Source of the DNA: JANJUB01 sp031386985
GTDB lineage: Bacteria > Armatimonadota > Fimbriimonadia > Fimbriimonadales > Fimbriimonadaceae
DNA length: 64,000 nucleotides
NCBI GenBank assembly: GCA_031386985.1
Contig: JANNCV010000044.1
Span: forward strand, 124,001 to 188,000
Direction of reading: 5' to 3'
A model generated the notes under the pieces. It had not been told where the DNA came from, ran no database searches, and saw only the letters and a program-made list of their open reading frames with translations. Below are positions 25,713-34,562 of this stretch, one piece after another. A program made the position numbers and the translations under genes. The first letter of the stretch is position 1, and each line of letters begins with the position of its first letter.

Positions 25713-25739
25713 CACAGGTTTGACAACCTGTGCTAGAAT
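25713..25739 (+). promoter_or_regulatory. gatCA promoter with overlapping dyad
   Basis: A perfect inverted repeat CACAGGTT-TGAC-AACCTGTG (25713-25732) is directly followed by TAGAAT (25734-25739), a -10 box 9 nt before the gatC ATG. The dyad covers the spacer just upstream of the -10 and part of any -35, so it could be an operator; as RNA it would lie outside the mRNA. No Shine-Dalgarno is present before gatC. Confidence 0.5.
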
Positions 25740-25748
25740 CCGCGTGGA

Positions 25749-26039
25749 ATGTCAATCTCGATTGATGAAGTAAGGCACGTCGCGCGCTTGGCCCGACTTG
25801 AGCTTGAAGAGGTAGAGCTTCTTGCTCTTCAAGGTGAACTCAATGTTTTGCTTGGTCATTTCGCGGATGTTCAAGCCATAGGTGCGAGCGGTTTGGAAGC
25901 CCTAAGGCAAGCTTGCACCGTTCAAAGCGTTTGGAGTGAGGATATGCCCGCCCCTTGCCTGAGCCGGGCTGAAGCAATAAAGAATGCCCAGGTTTCTAAA
26001 GCTGGTCTCTTCGTCGTACCGACGATTCTCGAAGGGTAA
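25749..26039 (+). CDS. gatC: Aspartyl/glutamyl-tRNA amidotransferase subunit C
   Basis: GatC is the small stabilising subunit of the GatCAB amidotransferase, which converts Glu-tRNA(Gln) and Asp-tRNA(Asn) to the amidated forms. The 96-residue protein has the typical start SIDEVRHVARLARLELEEVE, the central LNVLLGHFADVQAIGASGLEAL, and the end AGLFVVPTILEG. It lies 3 nt ahead of gatA. The third subunit gene, gatB, is not in the window. aspS lies about 4 kb downstream, which makes a functional link possible but not close. Confidence 0.95.
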   Translation: MSISIDEVRHVARLARLELEEVELLALQGELNVLLGHFADVQAIGASGLEALRQACTVQSVWSEDMPAPCLSRAEAIKNAQVSKAGLFVVPTILEG

Positions 26040-26042
26040 GCG

Positions 26043-27473
26043 TTGTCGCTCGTTACTCTATCTGCTACCGAGTTAGCCCGCAAACTTGCGGCGCGGGAAG
26101 TCTCGGCCGTCGAAGTTGCCCGCGAACACCTAGATGCGATTTTTGATAGGAATGCGGATTACGGCGCATTTCTTCATGTTTGCGAAGAAGTGGCCATGGA
26201 CATGGCCCAGAGTGCGCAGTTACGAATAGATGCAGGCACCGCTGGGCCTTTAGCCGGGGTTCCGATTGCGCTCAAGGATAATTTATCAACAAGGGGCATT
26301 CCTACTACTTGCGCGTCAAGGATTCTGGAAGGTTACATGCCTCCCTACGACGCAACCGTGGTTTCTAAAATCAGAGAAGCCGGCATGGTCATCGTGGGCA
26401 AAACAAACATGGATGAGTTCGCCATGGGAACATCCACCGAGAACTCCGCATTTTTTCCCGCTCGCAATCCCGTTGATGTGACTCGCTCCCCGGGGGGCAG
26501 TTCCGGTGGCTCAGCCGCCGCTGTAGCGGGCTTTCTGTCACCTCTGGCCCTGGGATCAGACACCGGCGGCTCCATTCGCCAACCAGCCGCATTGTGCGGA
26601 ATTGTTGGTTTTAAGCCGACGTACGGGCGATGTTCGCGTTATGGGTTAGTTGCGTTTGCGTCGAGTCTTGATCAGATCGGTCCTTTAGCCCGAACCGTAG
26701 AAGATGCGGCCGTACTTAGCTCGCTGCTGACCGGACCTGATCTGAACGAAAACACATCCATACAATCCGGACCGACTGACGTCTCCACGCTGAAAAATGG
26801 CTCACTCAAGGGCTGTCGGATTGGATTGCCTAAGCAGTTTTTTGGCGATTCGATGGATGCCGGAGTTTTGAGCTCCGTTAATCTAGCGATAGAGAGATTT
26901 CGAGCAGAAGGTGCGGAGTTTGTTGATTTGGACTTGCCCTCGATTCAATATGGCGTCACCACTTACTACATCATTGCTCCCGCTGAGGCAAGTAGTAACC
27001 TCGGACGGTTCGACGGCGTCCGGTTCGGGCCTCAACTTGAAGCGGCGGCGGGGCATATTGAGATGGTGGAGCGCACCCGCGGCCAACTGTTTGGGCATGA
27101 AGTGAAAGCCCGGATAATGATTGGCACTTATGCGCTTTCCGCCGGATATTACGACGCCTTTTATGTTAAAGCTATCCAGGTTCGAGACCTAATGCGAACG
27201 GAATTTGCGAACGCGTTTGAATCAGTTGATCTGGTGCTAGGACCAACCAGCCCGATTCCCGCGTTCAAACTCGGCGAACTCAGCGGCGATCCCATGGCTT
27301 TGAAGTTGCTTGATTTTTGCACCATCCCTGCCAACTTGCTCGGCGCACCGGCGATATCAATCCCTTGCGGCCACACCAACGGACTCCCCGTTGGGCTCCA
27401 TTTACAAGCCGATGTTGGACAAGATGAAAAGCTGCTCCAATACGCGTTTTGTGCAGAGCAGCTTCTTAAGTAG
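26043..27473 (+). CDS. gatA: Aspartyl/glutamyl-tRNA amidotransferase subunit A
   Basis: GatA is the amidase subunit that releases ammonia from glutamine for the GatB site. The 476 residues include the amidase signature GGSSGGSAAAVAGF and SDTGGSIRQPAALCG. The Ser-cisSer-Lys triad can be placed at K78 (ALKDN), S153 and S177. GFKPTYGRCSRYGLVAFASSLDQIGP is the GatA-specific segment. Translation starts at a TTG at 26043 with GAAGGG (26031-26036) in front, just beyond the gatC stop. It is convergent with the second BNR gene with one base between the stops. gatB must be elsewhere. Confidence 0.96.
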   Translation: MSLVTLSATELARKLAAREVSAVEVAREHLDAIFDRNADYGAFLHVCEEVAMDMAQSAQLRIDAGTAGPLAGVPIALKDNLSTRGIPTTCASRILEGYMPPYDATVVSKIREAGMVIVGKTNMDEFAMGTSTENSAFFPARNPVDVTRSPGGSSGGSAAAVAGFLSPLALGSDTGGSIRQPAALCGIVGFKPTYGRCSRYGLVAFASSLDQIGPLARTVEDAAVLSSLLTGPDLNENTSIQSGPTDVSTLKNGSLKGCRIGLPKQFFGDSMDAGVLSSVNLAIERFRAEGAEFVDLDLPSIQYGVTTYYIIAPAEASSNLGRFDGVRFGPQLEAAAGHIEMVERTRGQLFGHEVKARIMIGTYALSAGYYDAFYVKAIQVRDLMRTEFANAFESVDLVLGPTSPIPAFKLGELSGDPMALKLLDFCTIPANLLGAPAISIPCGHTNGLPVGLHLQADVGQDEKLLQYAFCAEQLLK

Positions 27474-27474
27474 C

Positions 27475-30018
27475 TTAGAGCCTCACATTGGGTTCCGGAA
27501 TTACGGCCTGCCCCATTTCTTTCACTGCCTCAACATTCAGGATTTGGCTTTGGATTTCGGTTCCCACCGTCATCCTAACCAAGAACTGCCCAGTTGCCGC
27601 CCCGCCTCGGCCGCGTAGGTTCCAGCGAGCGACGTTCAATCCCGCTGTTTTGCTTCCAGTCAAGGTAGCCACCGCCGTCCCCGTGATGTCCAGGATTTCG
27701 ATTTTGGGAGCATCCGCAACGTCGGCCTTAAGGTAGAACCAGATCGCTGCGCCGTATTCCGGGTTCTTGCCCGCATAGCGAGAATGGCCTTGGAACGGCT
27801 CAAACATGTCGCTGATGAAATTGTAGCTTAGCGCCCGCGTAGGTTTGAACAAAAAGCTATTCTTGCCCAAAACTTCCGCCGTCAGTTGGCGATAGGGGGT
27901 GATATCGGCGATGTAGATTCCACGACCGTGAGTGCCCAAAACGAGGTCGCTTTCGCGCTCTTGGATCACCAAATCTTGCACGCCAACCGTCGGGACTCCC
28001 TTCAGTTTGTTCCAAGTTCCGCCGCCATCGAAGCTAACATGGGCGGCAACTTCAGTTCCCACAAACAGCAGATTGGGGTTGATCGCGTCTTGCTTAATCA
28101 CCGAAATCTGTTCATCCGGAAGGCCCTTCAAGCGAGTCCACGTCTTGCCGAAGTCGGTCGTTTTCCAGGCGTAAGGGGTCCAGTCGTCTTCGCGAAATCC
28201 AGTGATCGTCATGAACGCCGTGCCCGCGTCGTGAGGCGAAGCGTGAACGCGGCTAATCCAATACTTTGCGGGAGCGTCCGGGATGTTTGGATTCAATGCC
28301 GTCCACGAGTTTCCATCGTCCTGGGTAATCCAAACGTTCCCGTCGTCCGTCCCGGCCCAGATTACGCCTTGCTGTTTTCGAGACTCGTCAATCGTTGTGA
28401 TGGTGCAGTGGGGGACGTTCCCCTTTATCTTTTCGGCATCGTTCGTCGTTAGATCAGGACTGACGGTCTTCCAGGTATCGCCTCGATTCAAACTCTTATA
28501 GAGCTTGTTTCCGCCCCAATAAATCGTGTCGTTATCGTGGGGCGAGATGAAGAATGGTGACATCCAGTTAGCTCGTTGGCCCGTGTCCCTTGGTCGGATC
28601 GAACGGCTCGTTCTGTCGGCCATGTTTGATCGCTGTACGGCACCAAACTGCGAAGAGGCAAAAATAATATCGGTATCCACGGGGTGAGCTAGGTTATAAA
28701 AACCATCGCCGCCGATAATGTTGTTCCAATGCCAGTTAAAAATGCCACCCGAGTTTGGCGTTCGAGAGGGCCCGCGCCAAGAACCGTTATCTTGTAATCC
28801 ACCCATTACATTGTAAGGCACGGCGTTGTCGGCGCTCACCGCATAAAACTGGGCGAACGGCAAATTAGTAATTTGCGAGTTTGTTTGGAACCCGTCGTAG
28901 GTGAAATACATGCCGCCATCACAGGAAGCGCGAATGTGATCGGGGTCGGCCGGGTTCATCCAAACCGAGTGCCAGTCAACGTGCGAACGGGTTGATGCAC
29001 TTGTGAAAGTCTTGCCTCCATCCTTGCTGTGCATCAAATTTACGTTCGGGCAGTAAATGTCGTCTGGGTTGGTTGGGCTTACGAAGACCTGGCTGTAATA
29101 AGCACCGCCGCCTAGCCTGGCCGCCGATTTTGTCCACGTTTTTCCGGCATCCATCGAGCGCCAAAGTCCAGCTCCGGGATCGCCTTTGATGTCAATAAAG
29201 GCGTATACCAACTTAGAGTCTTTGGCGAATACGGTCACGCAGATTCTCGCAACGTTGTCTCCGCTGGGTAAGCCTCCGGCGAGTTTGTTCCAGGTCTTTC
29301 CTGCGTCAGTTGACTTGTAAATCCCCGAGCCCTTCCCGTTTTCGCGAATCGCCCAGGGGCGACGCAGGCGATCTTGACTGGCGGCGTAAAGAACCTTGGA
29401 GTCTTTGGGGTCCATCGCTATATCAACAAACCCGGTCGTTGCGTTTTCGCCCTTTAAAATTTGATTCCAAGTTTTGCCGCCGTCGGTGGTCTTGTAGATT
29501 CCGCGATCTCCGCCTTCTTTGTAGAGAAATCCAAGGCTCGCAACGTAAACGGTCTCGGTGTTTTTAGGGTCAATAACAATGCGACCGATTCGACGGCTAT
29601 CCTTTAAGCCCATGTTCGCCCACGTTTTGCCGCCATCGGTTGATTTGTAAACGCCATCGCCATAATGGGCGCTTCGGGTGCTAGTGTTCTCGCCCGTTCC
29701 TACCCAAATCAGGTCCGTGTTCTTGGCGCAAAGGGCGACGTCGCCGACTGAACTCGCCGATTGCGCATCAAAGAGAGGCTCCCAAGTTGTGCCATTGTTA
29801 AGCGATTTCCAAACGCCGGCATCAGCCGTACCAATAAAGATTGTGCTCGGCTTCCCTACGGGTGATTCAATATCCAGAATCCGGCCGCCAACGGTAGCAG
29901 GTCCAACATTTCTGAAGGTCATCGCTTCAAGAAGCTTGTTGGCATCAGGTTGAGCAAAAGTAAAAAGCGGGACAAGCGCAGCTACCGCTACGCCAAGTTG
30001 ACGACATACCCTTGACAT
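27475..30018 (-). CDS. BNR/sortilin-type beta-propeller protein (paralogue 2)
   Basis: An exported protein of 847 residues with a clear signal peptide (MSRVCRQLGVAVAALVPLFTFAQ). Asp-box repeats are frequent: SLNNGTTWEP, STDGGKTWAN, TTDGGKTWNQ, STDAGKTWNK, SMDAGKTWTK, SKDGGKTFTS and SLNRGDTWKT. They form tandem propellers as in VPS10/sortilin-type proteins. The C-terminal region (FYLKADVADAPKIEILDITG; VARWNLRGRGG) is a FlgD/Ig-like beta domain. The overall plan matches the protein at 11455-14091, so they are paralogues; both carry the early F/GP-x-x-GGR motif (RNVGPATVGGR here, RCVGPFRGGR there). A TATAAA lies 8 nt before the ATG with no Shine-Dalgarno. Function (glycan or protein binding, or hydrolase) is open. 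Confidence 0.9.
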   Translation of the reverse strand: MSRVCRQLGVAVAALVPLFTFAQPDANKLLEAMTFRNVGPATVGGRILDIESPVGKPSTIFIGTADAGVWKSLNNGTTWEPLFDAQSASSVGDVALCAKNTDLIWVGTGENTSTRSAHYGDGVYKSTDGGKTWANMGLKDSRRIGRIVIDPKNTETVYVASLGFLYKEGGDRGIYKTTDGGKTWNQILKGENATTGFVDIAMDPKDSKVLYAASQDRLRRPWAIRENGKGSGIYKSTDAGKTWNKLAGGLPSGDNVARICVTVFAKDSKLVYAFIDIKGDPGAGLWRSMDAGKTWTKSAARLGGGAYYSQVFVSPTNPDDIYCPNVNLMHSKDGGKTFTSASTRSHVDWHSVWMNPADPDHIRASCDGGMYFTYDGFQTNSQITNLPFAQFYAVSADNAVPYNVMGGLQDNGSWRGPSRTPNSGGIFNWHWNNIIGGDGFYNLAHPVDTDIIFASSQFGAVQRSNMADRTSRSIRPRDTGQRANWMSPFFISPHDNDTIYWGGNKLYKSLNRGDTWKTVSPDLTTNDAEKIKGNVPHCTITTIDESRKQQGVIWAGTDDGNVWITQDDGNSWTALNPNIPDAPAKYWISRVHASPHDAGTAFMTITGFREDDWTPYAWKTTDFGKTWTRLKGLPDEQISVIKQDAINPNLLFVGTEVAAHVSFDGGGTWNKLKGVPTVGVQDLVIQERESDLVLGTHGRGIYIADITPYRQLTAEVLGKNSFLFKPTRALSYNFISDMFEPFQGHSRYAGKNPEYGAAIWFYLKADVADAPKIEILDITGTAVATLTGSKTAGLNVARWNLRGRGGAATGQFLVRMTVGTEIQSQILNVEAVKEMGQAVIPEPNVRL

Positions 30019-30100
30019 TACGAGGGTTTATACCGCGAAACTAGGTTTGGAAGTGCCGGCGCGACGGTCTCAACTGCATCCGGTATTCTGTTAGCTTCAA

Positions 30101-31918
30101 ATGAGCTTTCTTCAGCGTACGCATGCCTGTGGCGATCTTCGGGCCGAGCACTCCGGTCAGCAGGTTGTCTTGAACGGATGGGCCCATCGCATTCGTGATC
30201 TTGGTGGCCTCTTTTTTGTAGATATGCGCGATCGTACCGGAGTCGTGCAGCTCTTTATTGACCCCCAAACTTTCGCCAACCTGCAAGAAATTCGGCATGA
30301 GGCCTGCCTAAGTGTCACCGGGGAAGTGAGGATGAGAAACGAGGCCACTCGGAATCCGAAAATGGCGACCGGCGATGTTGAGTTACTCGTGACCGGATAC
30401 TCGGTTTTAAGCCAGGCCGCCGTTTTGCCTTTTCCGGTGAGTGACGAAGAGCAGATGCGATCGGTTGGCGAGGAACTGAGGGTCAAATATCGCTATCTCG
30501 ATCTGCGCCGTCCCGCGATGTATCAGCGTTTGGCGATTCGTGCTGCCGCCGTGAGAAAACTTCGCGCTTACCTTGACGAACGCGGATTCATAGAGACCGA
30601 AACCCCAATTTTCACAAAATCAACACCCGAGGGCGCACGTGATTATCTGGTGCCTTACCGCCTGGAGCCCGGCAAGTTTTACGCCCTCCCCCAAAGCCCT
30701 CAGCAATACAAACAGTTGCTTATGGTGGCGGGTTTGGAACGATATTATCAGATCGCAAAATGCTTCCGAGACGAGAGTCAGCGGGCCGATCGTCAACCCG
30801 AATTCACTCAGCTTGACCTTGAAATGAGCTTTGTGACGCAAGATGATGTCCTCACTTTGATTGAGGGCATGACCCGAACTGTTATCAATGAAGTTGTCGA
30901 GGAGTTTGGGCTAGAAAAGGCAAAAGTCGAGCCGTTTCCACGACTAACCTATGATGAGGCGATGGAACTTTATGGTTGCGACAAGCCTGATCTTCGCTTC
31001 GGTTTGCCACTTTTTGATATTTCTGGCGTCGCGGCCGAGTGTGAGTTTGGCGTCTTCAAGAGCACCATTGAGAATGGCGGAATGGTGCGGGGAGTTCGGT
31101 ACCCCGGCGGATCGGGCTTGTCGCGCAAAGACATCGGCAACCTTGAAGAATTTGCCCGGCAGTTCGGGGCCAAAGGAATGGCTACTATTGCCGTTGTTTC
31201 AAAGGATGAGCCCGACGTAATCCAAGCCGGAGGTTTTGGGGCCAAGGGCTCGATCACTAAGTTCTTCAGACCCGAAGAACTTGCGGCGATTCTGAAGCAA
31301 GCCGATGCCGAGGAGGGTGACCTCTTGTGCTTTATCGCTGATTCTTATACCGTCGGGAACAGCGTGCTTTTCCGATTGCGAAATGAGATAGGAACGCTTT
31401 GCGGATTGCGCGATCCAAAGGTGCTGAGCTTCTGCTGGGTCGTAGATTTCCCGCTGGTCGAATGGGACGAGGAGGGCCAGCGCTGGAACTCGGTTCATCA
31501 TCCGTTCACGATGCCGAAGGTTGAAGATTTGGTTTATCTTGATTCCGATCCGGGGCGTATTCGGGCGGATTGTTACGACATTGTGTGCAACGGAATGGAG
31601 TGGGCCTCTGGCTCAATCCGAATCCATCGCCCCGACATTCAGGCCCGGATTTTTAGTCTGCTGGGAATTGATGCGAAGACGCAACAAGAGAGATTTGGGC
31701 ATATCTTGGAAGCATTCAGTTTCGGCGCGCCCCCGCACGGGGGAATCGCGCCCGGCATAGATCGGCTCGTGATGCTACTTACCGATGATGAGAACATTCG
31801 CGAAGTAATGGCATTCCCGAAGATGGGGAACGGCTACGATCCAATGATGGACGCGCCCTCGACCGTGGATGAAGCGCAATGGAAAGAAATGGGGCTGCAG
31901 GTAACGAAACGTGATTGA
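30101..31918 (+). CDS. aspS: Aspartyl-tRNA synthetase
   Basis: This is a class IIb aminoacyl-tRNA synthetase of the bacterial type, 605 residues. The N-terminal OB fold binds the anticodon (VVLNGWAHRIRDLGGLFFVDMRDRTG). Class II motifs follow: motif 1 around FIETETPIF, motif 2 FRDESQRADRQPEFTQLD, and motif 3 GIAPGIDRLVMLL. The insertion (GAD/bacterial) domain lies at about 280-420. The flipping-loop/active-site segment STPEGARDYLVPYR and ALPQSPQQYKQLL are conserved. Because GatCA is encoded nearby, the enzyme might be non-discriminating for tRNA-Asn; the key residues would need alignment. TATTCT lies 11 nt upstream of the ATG. The next gene overlaps by 8 bp. Confidence 0.97.
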   Translation: MSFLQRTHACGDLRAEHSGQQVVLNGWAHRIRDLGGLFFVDMRDRTGVVQLFIDPQTFANLQEIRHEACLSVTGEVRMRNEATRNPKMATGDVELLVTGYSVLSQAAVLPFPVSDEEQMRSVGEELRVKYRYLDLRRPAMYQRLAIRAAAVRKLRAYLDERGFIETETPIFTKSTPEGARDYLVPYRLEPGKFYALPQSPQQYKQLLMVAGLERYYQIAKCFRDESQRADRQPEFTQLDLEMSFVTQDDVLTLIEGMTRTVINEVVEEFGLEKAKVEPFPRLTYDEAMELYGCDKPDLRFGLPLFDISGVAAECEFGVFKSTIENGGMVRGVRYPGGSGLSRKDIGNLEEFARQFGAKGMATIAVVSKDEPDVIQAGGFGAKGSITKFFRPEELAAILKQADAEEGDLLCFIADSYTVGNSVLFRLRNEIGTLCGLRDPKVLSFCWVVDFPLVEWDEEGQRWNSVHHPFTMPKVEDLVYLDSDPGRIRADCYDIVCNGMEWASGSIRIHRPDIQARIFSLLGIDAKTQQERFGHILEAFSFGAPPHGGIAPGIDRLVMLLTDDENIREVMAFPKMGNGYDPMMDAPSTVDEAQWKEMGLQVTKRD

Positions 31919-32357
31919 TCCGGTGGTCGCCTCCGCTCTTCTCGCATCTGTCCAAAACAGCCCGACGAGCGGGTTTGAGCTGCGCCAGTTCGCCATGGCG
32001 CAACTTTCCGCGCTCCCCAACTACGATTGGTGCGGCATTTACCGGCTCGATGGTGATTTGATCCTGGACGCCTACGTGGGGACTGCTACGGATCACGTGC
32101 GGATTCCGGTCGGTCGCGGCGTTTGCGGGACGGCGATTGCAGAAAACGCGAACCAGGTCATTGATGATGTTCGCGAGTTATCGAACTACCTTTCTTGCTC
32201 CGCTCAGACCAGGTCGGAGATTGTGGTTTTGATTCGTGACGGGGAAACGGTTTTGGGACAGATAGACATTGACGGACACACGGTTGGGGCGTTTGATGAC
32301 TCTGATGAGTTGATGCTGGTTGCTCTGGCGGAAATGCTCGCTAAATGTTGGCTCTAG
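31911..32357 (+). CDS. GAF-domain protein, free methionine-(R)-sulfoxide reductase type
   Basis: This is a single GAF domain of 148 residues whose motifs fit the fRMsr (MsrC) group: YDWCGIYRLDGD, VGRGVCGTAIAEN, VIDDVRELSNYLSC, RSEIVVLI and GQIDIDGHTVGAFDDSDE. Two of the redox cysteines of the family are present, C72 in GVCG and C96 in YLSCS; the third, which many members have, is not seen at its usual place. fRMsr reduces free methionine-R-sulfoxide with thioredoxin. The start is a GTG within the end of aspS (8 bp overlap), so it is translationally coupled. Confidence 0.83.
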   Translation: MIDPVVASALLASVQNSPTSGFELRQFAMAQLSALPNYDWCGIYRLDGDLILDAYVGTATDHVRIPVGRGVCGTAIAENANQVIDDVRELSNYLSCSAQTRSEIVVLIRDGETVLGQIDIDGHTVGAFDDSDELMLVALAEMLAKCWL

Positions 32358-32387
32358 TGCTCATTCCGGACAGGGGGAGGCGCTTAC

Positions 32388-32921
32388 CTATTTTTTCGCG
32401 CGGGCGGCTAGGCACTGAACACCGTGCGATTGAACGAACGTGATTTCGATCTCACTGAATCCCACGAACTTTAACAAATTATAGAGGCGGTGGGCGGTGT
32501 AGCCCCATTTGTGAAAGAGGCCCTCATTATGCTGATCGCCCCAGAGCGATTGCGCCCAGAGGCCCCAGCGGTGCTGAGTGTTGTAATCATAGCTCGGATC
32601 GGTGTAACCATTAGGCTCGGGCGCTCCGAGGAATTGCGCCATGCACCATTGAATATCGGGGACTTCAATGAGGGCAAGCCCGTCGGATCGGAGAACTCGG
32701 TGAATTTCGCGACAAAGAATTTCTCCTTCGCGATACCCAAAGTGCTCAAGCACATGGCTTAAGACCGCTTCATCAGCATGGTTGTCCTCAAAAGGCAGAG
32801 TTGGAAAATCTGCCTGAATTACGTTTTCGCTTTGCGGAAACTTATCAACATTCACATAATCGGGCCGGATATCCGAGCCGCAACCCAGGTTGAGCTTTAT
32901 TGTTGCCGATTTAATTTGCAT
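32388..32921 (-). CDS. SAM-dependent methyltransferase (class I)
   Basis: A 177-residue methyltransferase-11-type domain. The SAM-binding motif I is KLNLGCGSDIRPDYVNVDKF. Motif II/III is LPFEDNHADEAVLSHVLEHFGY, and REIHRVLRSDGLALIEVPD is the usual strand and helix before the C-terminal part. The insert with QHRWGLWAQSLWGDQHNEGLFHKWGYT is common in methyltransferases of surface-polysaccharide clusters. The substrate cannot be given. It lies 27 nt downstream of a small membrane protein gene on the same strand and convergent with the fRMsr gene. Confidence 0.88.
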   Translation of the reverse strand: MQIKSATIKLNLGCGSDIRPDYVNVDKFPQSENVIQADFPTLPFEDNHADEAVLSHVLEHFGYREGEILCREIHRVLRSDGLALIEVPDIQWCMAQFLGAPEPNGYTDPSYDYNTQHRWGLWAQSLWGDQHNEGLFHKWGYTAHRLYNLLKFVGFSEIEITFVQSHGVQCLAARAKK

Positions 32922-32948
32922 CCTAGCAAACTTATCGGGTTTTAGGGG

Positions 32949-33182
32949 CTAATTCTTAGGGGAGCTACCCATTCCGAGTGACTTGATATCATCAATTTGC
33001 ATTGTTTGCTGGTGCACGAGCTGTTTTAACTCGTACAACTCGTGCATGATCTGAGCAATTTGCTGATTCTCTCGCTGTCCACCATGAATCAACTCTGCCA
33101 TCTTTTGTTGATGTTTCGTCAATATCGCGATGATCGGGATCATGAAGATGATTAGTGGAACGATAACTTCTGGCCCTGGCAT
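32949..33182 (-). CDS. Small membrane protein, PspB-like architecture
   Basis: The 77-residue protein has an N-terminal membrane helix (VIVPLIIFMIPIIAILT) and a cytoplasmic, charged helical part likely to form a coiled coil (QQKMAELIHGGQRENQQIAQIMHELYELKQLVHQQTMQIDDI). This is the design of phage-shock PspB-type proteins, but there is no sequence match strong enough to name it and no pspA or pspC gene nearby. The methyltransferase gene follows. Confidence 0.75.
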   Translation of the reverse strand: MPGPEVIVPLIIFMIPIIAILTKHQQKMAELIHGGQRENQQIAQIMHELYELKQLVHQQTMQIDDIKSLGMGSSPKN

Positions 33183-33235
33183 TGTTCTATTTTGACCGAT
33201 CCGTGTGGCCGCGTATGTCCAAGGTCCCGCTCCCG

Positions 33236-34504
33236 TTAGCGGATGCCTCTAACGGCCGCCTCCAACATCGCCTCTTTGAACCTTGAGATCTCGTCTTTGG
33301 TGGTGTAAACATTGGGTGAAACGCGTATTCCTTCGAATCCGGCATTACCGATCGTCGTAACAAAAATTCCTTTCTTTTCCCACAGCCAGGCGGCAAGTTC
33401 CTCGGGCTTCATGCCGTCAATGCTCACGGTGGTGAGACCGCACGAGTGTTTTGGCAAGAGGTTGGTCTTAAACTGCACGTTTGATAAGTTCAAAAGCGGC
33501 TCGATCCAAAGAGAGCGCAGATAGCGTAGACGCGCGGCCTTGCGCTCGCCCCCGATGAGTTCGTGAAACGTGAGCGCCTCACCGATTGCGTTATGGTTCG
33601 CCGCGGGGTGGGTTCCAATCTCTTCAAACTTGCGGATGTCCGTACTTTGGGATTCCCCCGCTGCCATTAGGGGCCAAATCTCCTCGATTTTTGGCTTGCG
33701 AACGTACAGCATGCCCGTTCCGACCGGGGCCATAAGCCATTTGTGCAATGAAGTTCCGAAGTAGTCGCACTCTAAACTATCGCGATTAAATGGGAAATGG
33801 GCGAAGGCGTGCGCGCCATCCACGATCACGGGGATCCCGTGTTTGTTGCCTAACCGTACAATGTCCCGAACCGGATAAATTTGGCCGTTCAGGAAACTAA
33901 CCAGGCTTACCAGAATGAGCTTCGTCTGAGGGGTGATTCCCATTTCGAATGCCCGAGTTAAGTCATTTGGATTAGACGGGGTGCTAGAAACGGGCACCTG
34001 CACAAGCTTGATCCCTTCCCGCCGTTCCCGTTGCTGAATCGTGGTGATCATGCGTGGGTAATCGGCAAGAGTGGTCAGCACTTCATCGCCTTTATTTAGG
34101 GGAAGTCCGAGGAGCAGGATTTCTAACGCCTCGCTGGCGTTTCGGGTGATTGCCACCTCTTCGGGGTCACAACCAAAAAAACGCCCCAATCGCTTACGAA
34201 CATTCTCAACCTCTGGCTCTAAGTGTCGCCACATGAAGAAGCTAGGAGCCTGGTTACTGTACTCAAGATAGCGCCGCAAGGCATCTTGCACAACTCGTGG
34301 CGAGGGGCAAACTCCGCCGTTGTTAAAATTGATCATGGTGCGATCAAGCGTGAAGGCCTGCTGGATTTGAAGCCAAAAGTCTTCATCCTCAACCACGATT
34401 CGGTTGCCGTAGCTCGTGACGGCTCGCTCGACAAGGTCCAGGCTTTTATCATGAAAAGCAGCCGAAGCGACCAAACCACTTAACAATTGACGGCGAGTAA
34501 CCAT
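33236..34504 (-). CDS. Exported class V aminotransferase (isopenicillin N epimerase-like)
   Basis: A PLP enzyme of the class V (cysteine desulfurase/epimerase) fold type I. The N-terminus VTRRQLLSGLVASAAF is a twin-arginine (Tat)-like signal, so the folded enzyme probably acts outside the cytoplasm. Family markers are INFNNGGVCPSPRVV, TRNASEALEILLLG, IPVIVDGAHAFAHFPF (Asp contacting PLP) and FGTSLHKWLMAPVGTG, where the lysine forms the aldimine. A C-terminal small domain (LTTVSIDGMKPEELAAWLWEKKGIFV) follows. Length 422 is normal. The substrate is unknown. It lies downstream of the rpsB-tsf hairpin on the same strand. Confidence 0.9.
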   Translation of the reverse strand: MVTRRQLLSGLVASAAFHDKSLDLVERAVTSYGNRIVVEDEDFWLQIQQAFTLDRTMINFNNGGVCPSPRVVQDALRRYLEYSNQAPSFFMWRHLEPEVENVRKRLGRFFGCDPEEVAITRNASEALEILLLGLPLNKGDEVLTTLADYPRMITTIQQRERREGIKLVQVPVSSTPSNPNDLTRAFEMGITPQTKLILVSLVSFLNGQIYPVRDIVRLGNKHGIPVIVDGAHAFAHFPFNRDSLECDYFGTSLHKWLMAPVGTGMLYVRKPKIEEIWPLMAAGESQSTDIRKFEEIGTHPAANHNAIGEALTFHELIGGERKAARLRYLRSLWIEPLLNLSNVQFKTNLLPKHSCGLTTVSIDGMKPEELAAWLWEKKGIFVTTIGNAGFEGIRVSPNVYTTKDEISRFKEAMLEAAVRGIR

Positions 34505-34530
34505 GACGAGAAGTTTAGCGGATTATGGGA

Positions 34531-34554
34531 AAGCCCCGGTATATTCCGGGGCTT
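34531..34554 (-). terminator. Terminator-like hairpin after tsf
   Basis: A perfect inverted repeat AAGCCCCGG (34531-34539), loop TATATT, CCGGGGCTT (34546-34554) sits 9 nt beyond the tsf stop. On the minus strand it is followed by TTCCC rather than a long T-run, so it is an imperfect intrinsic terminator. Confidence 0.65.
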
Positions 34555-34562
34555 CCTAGAGA

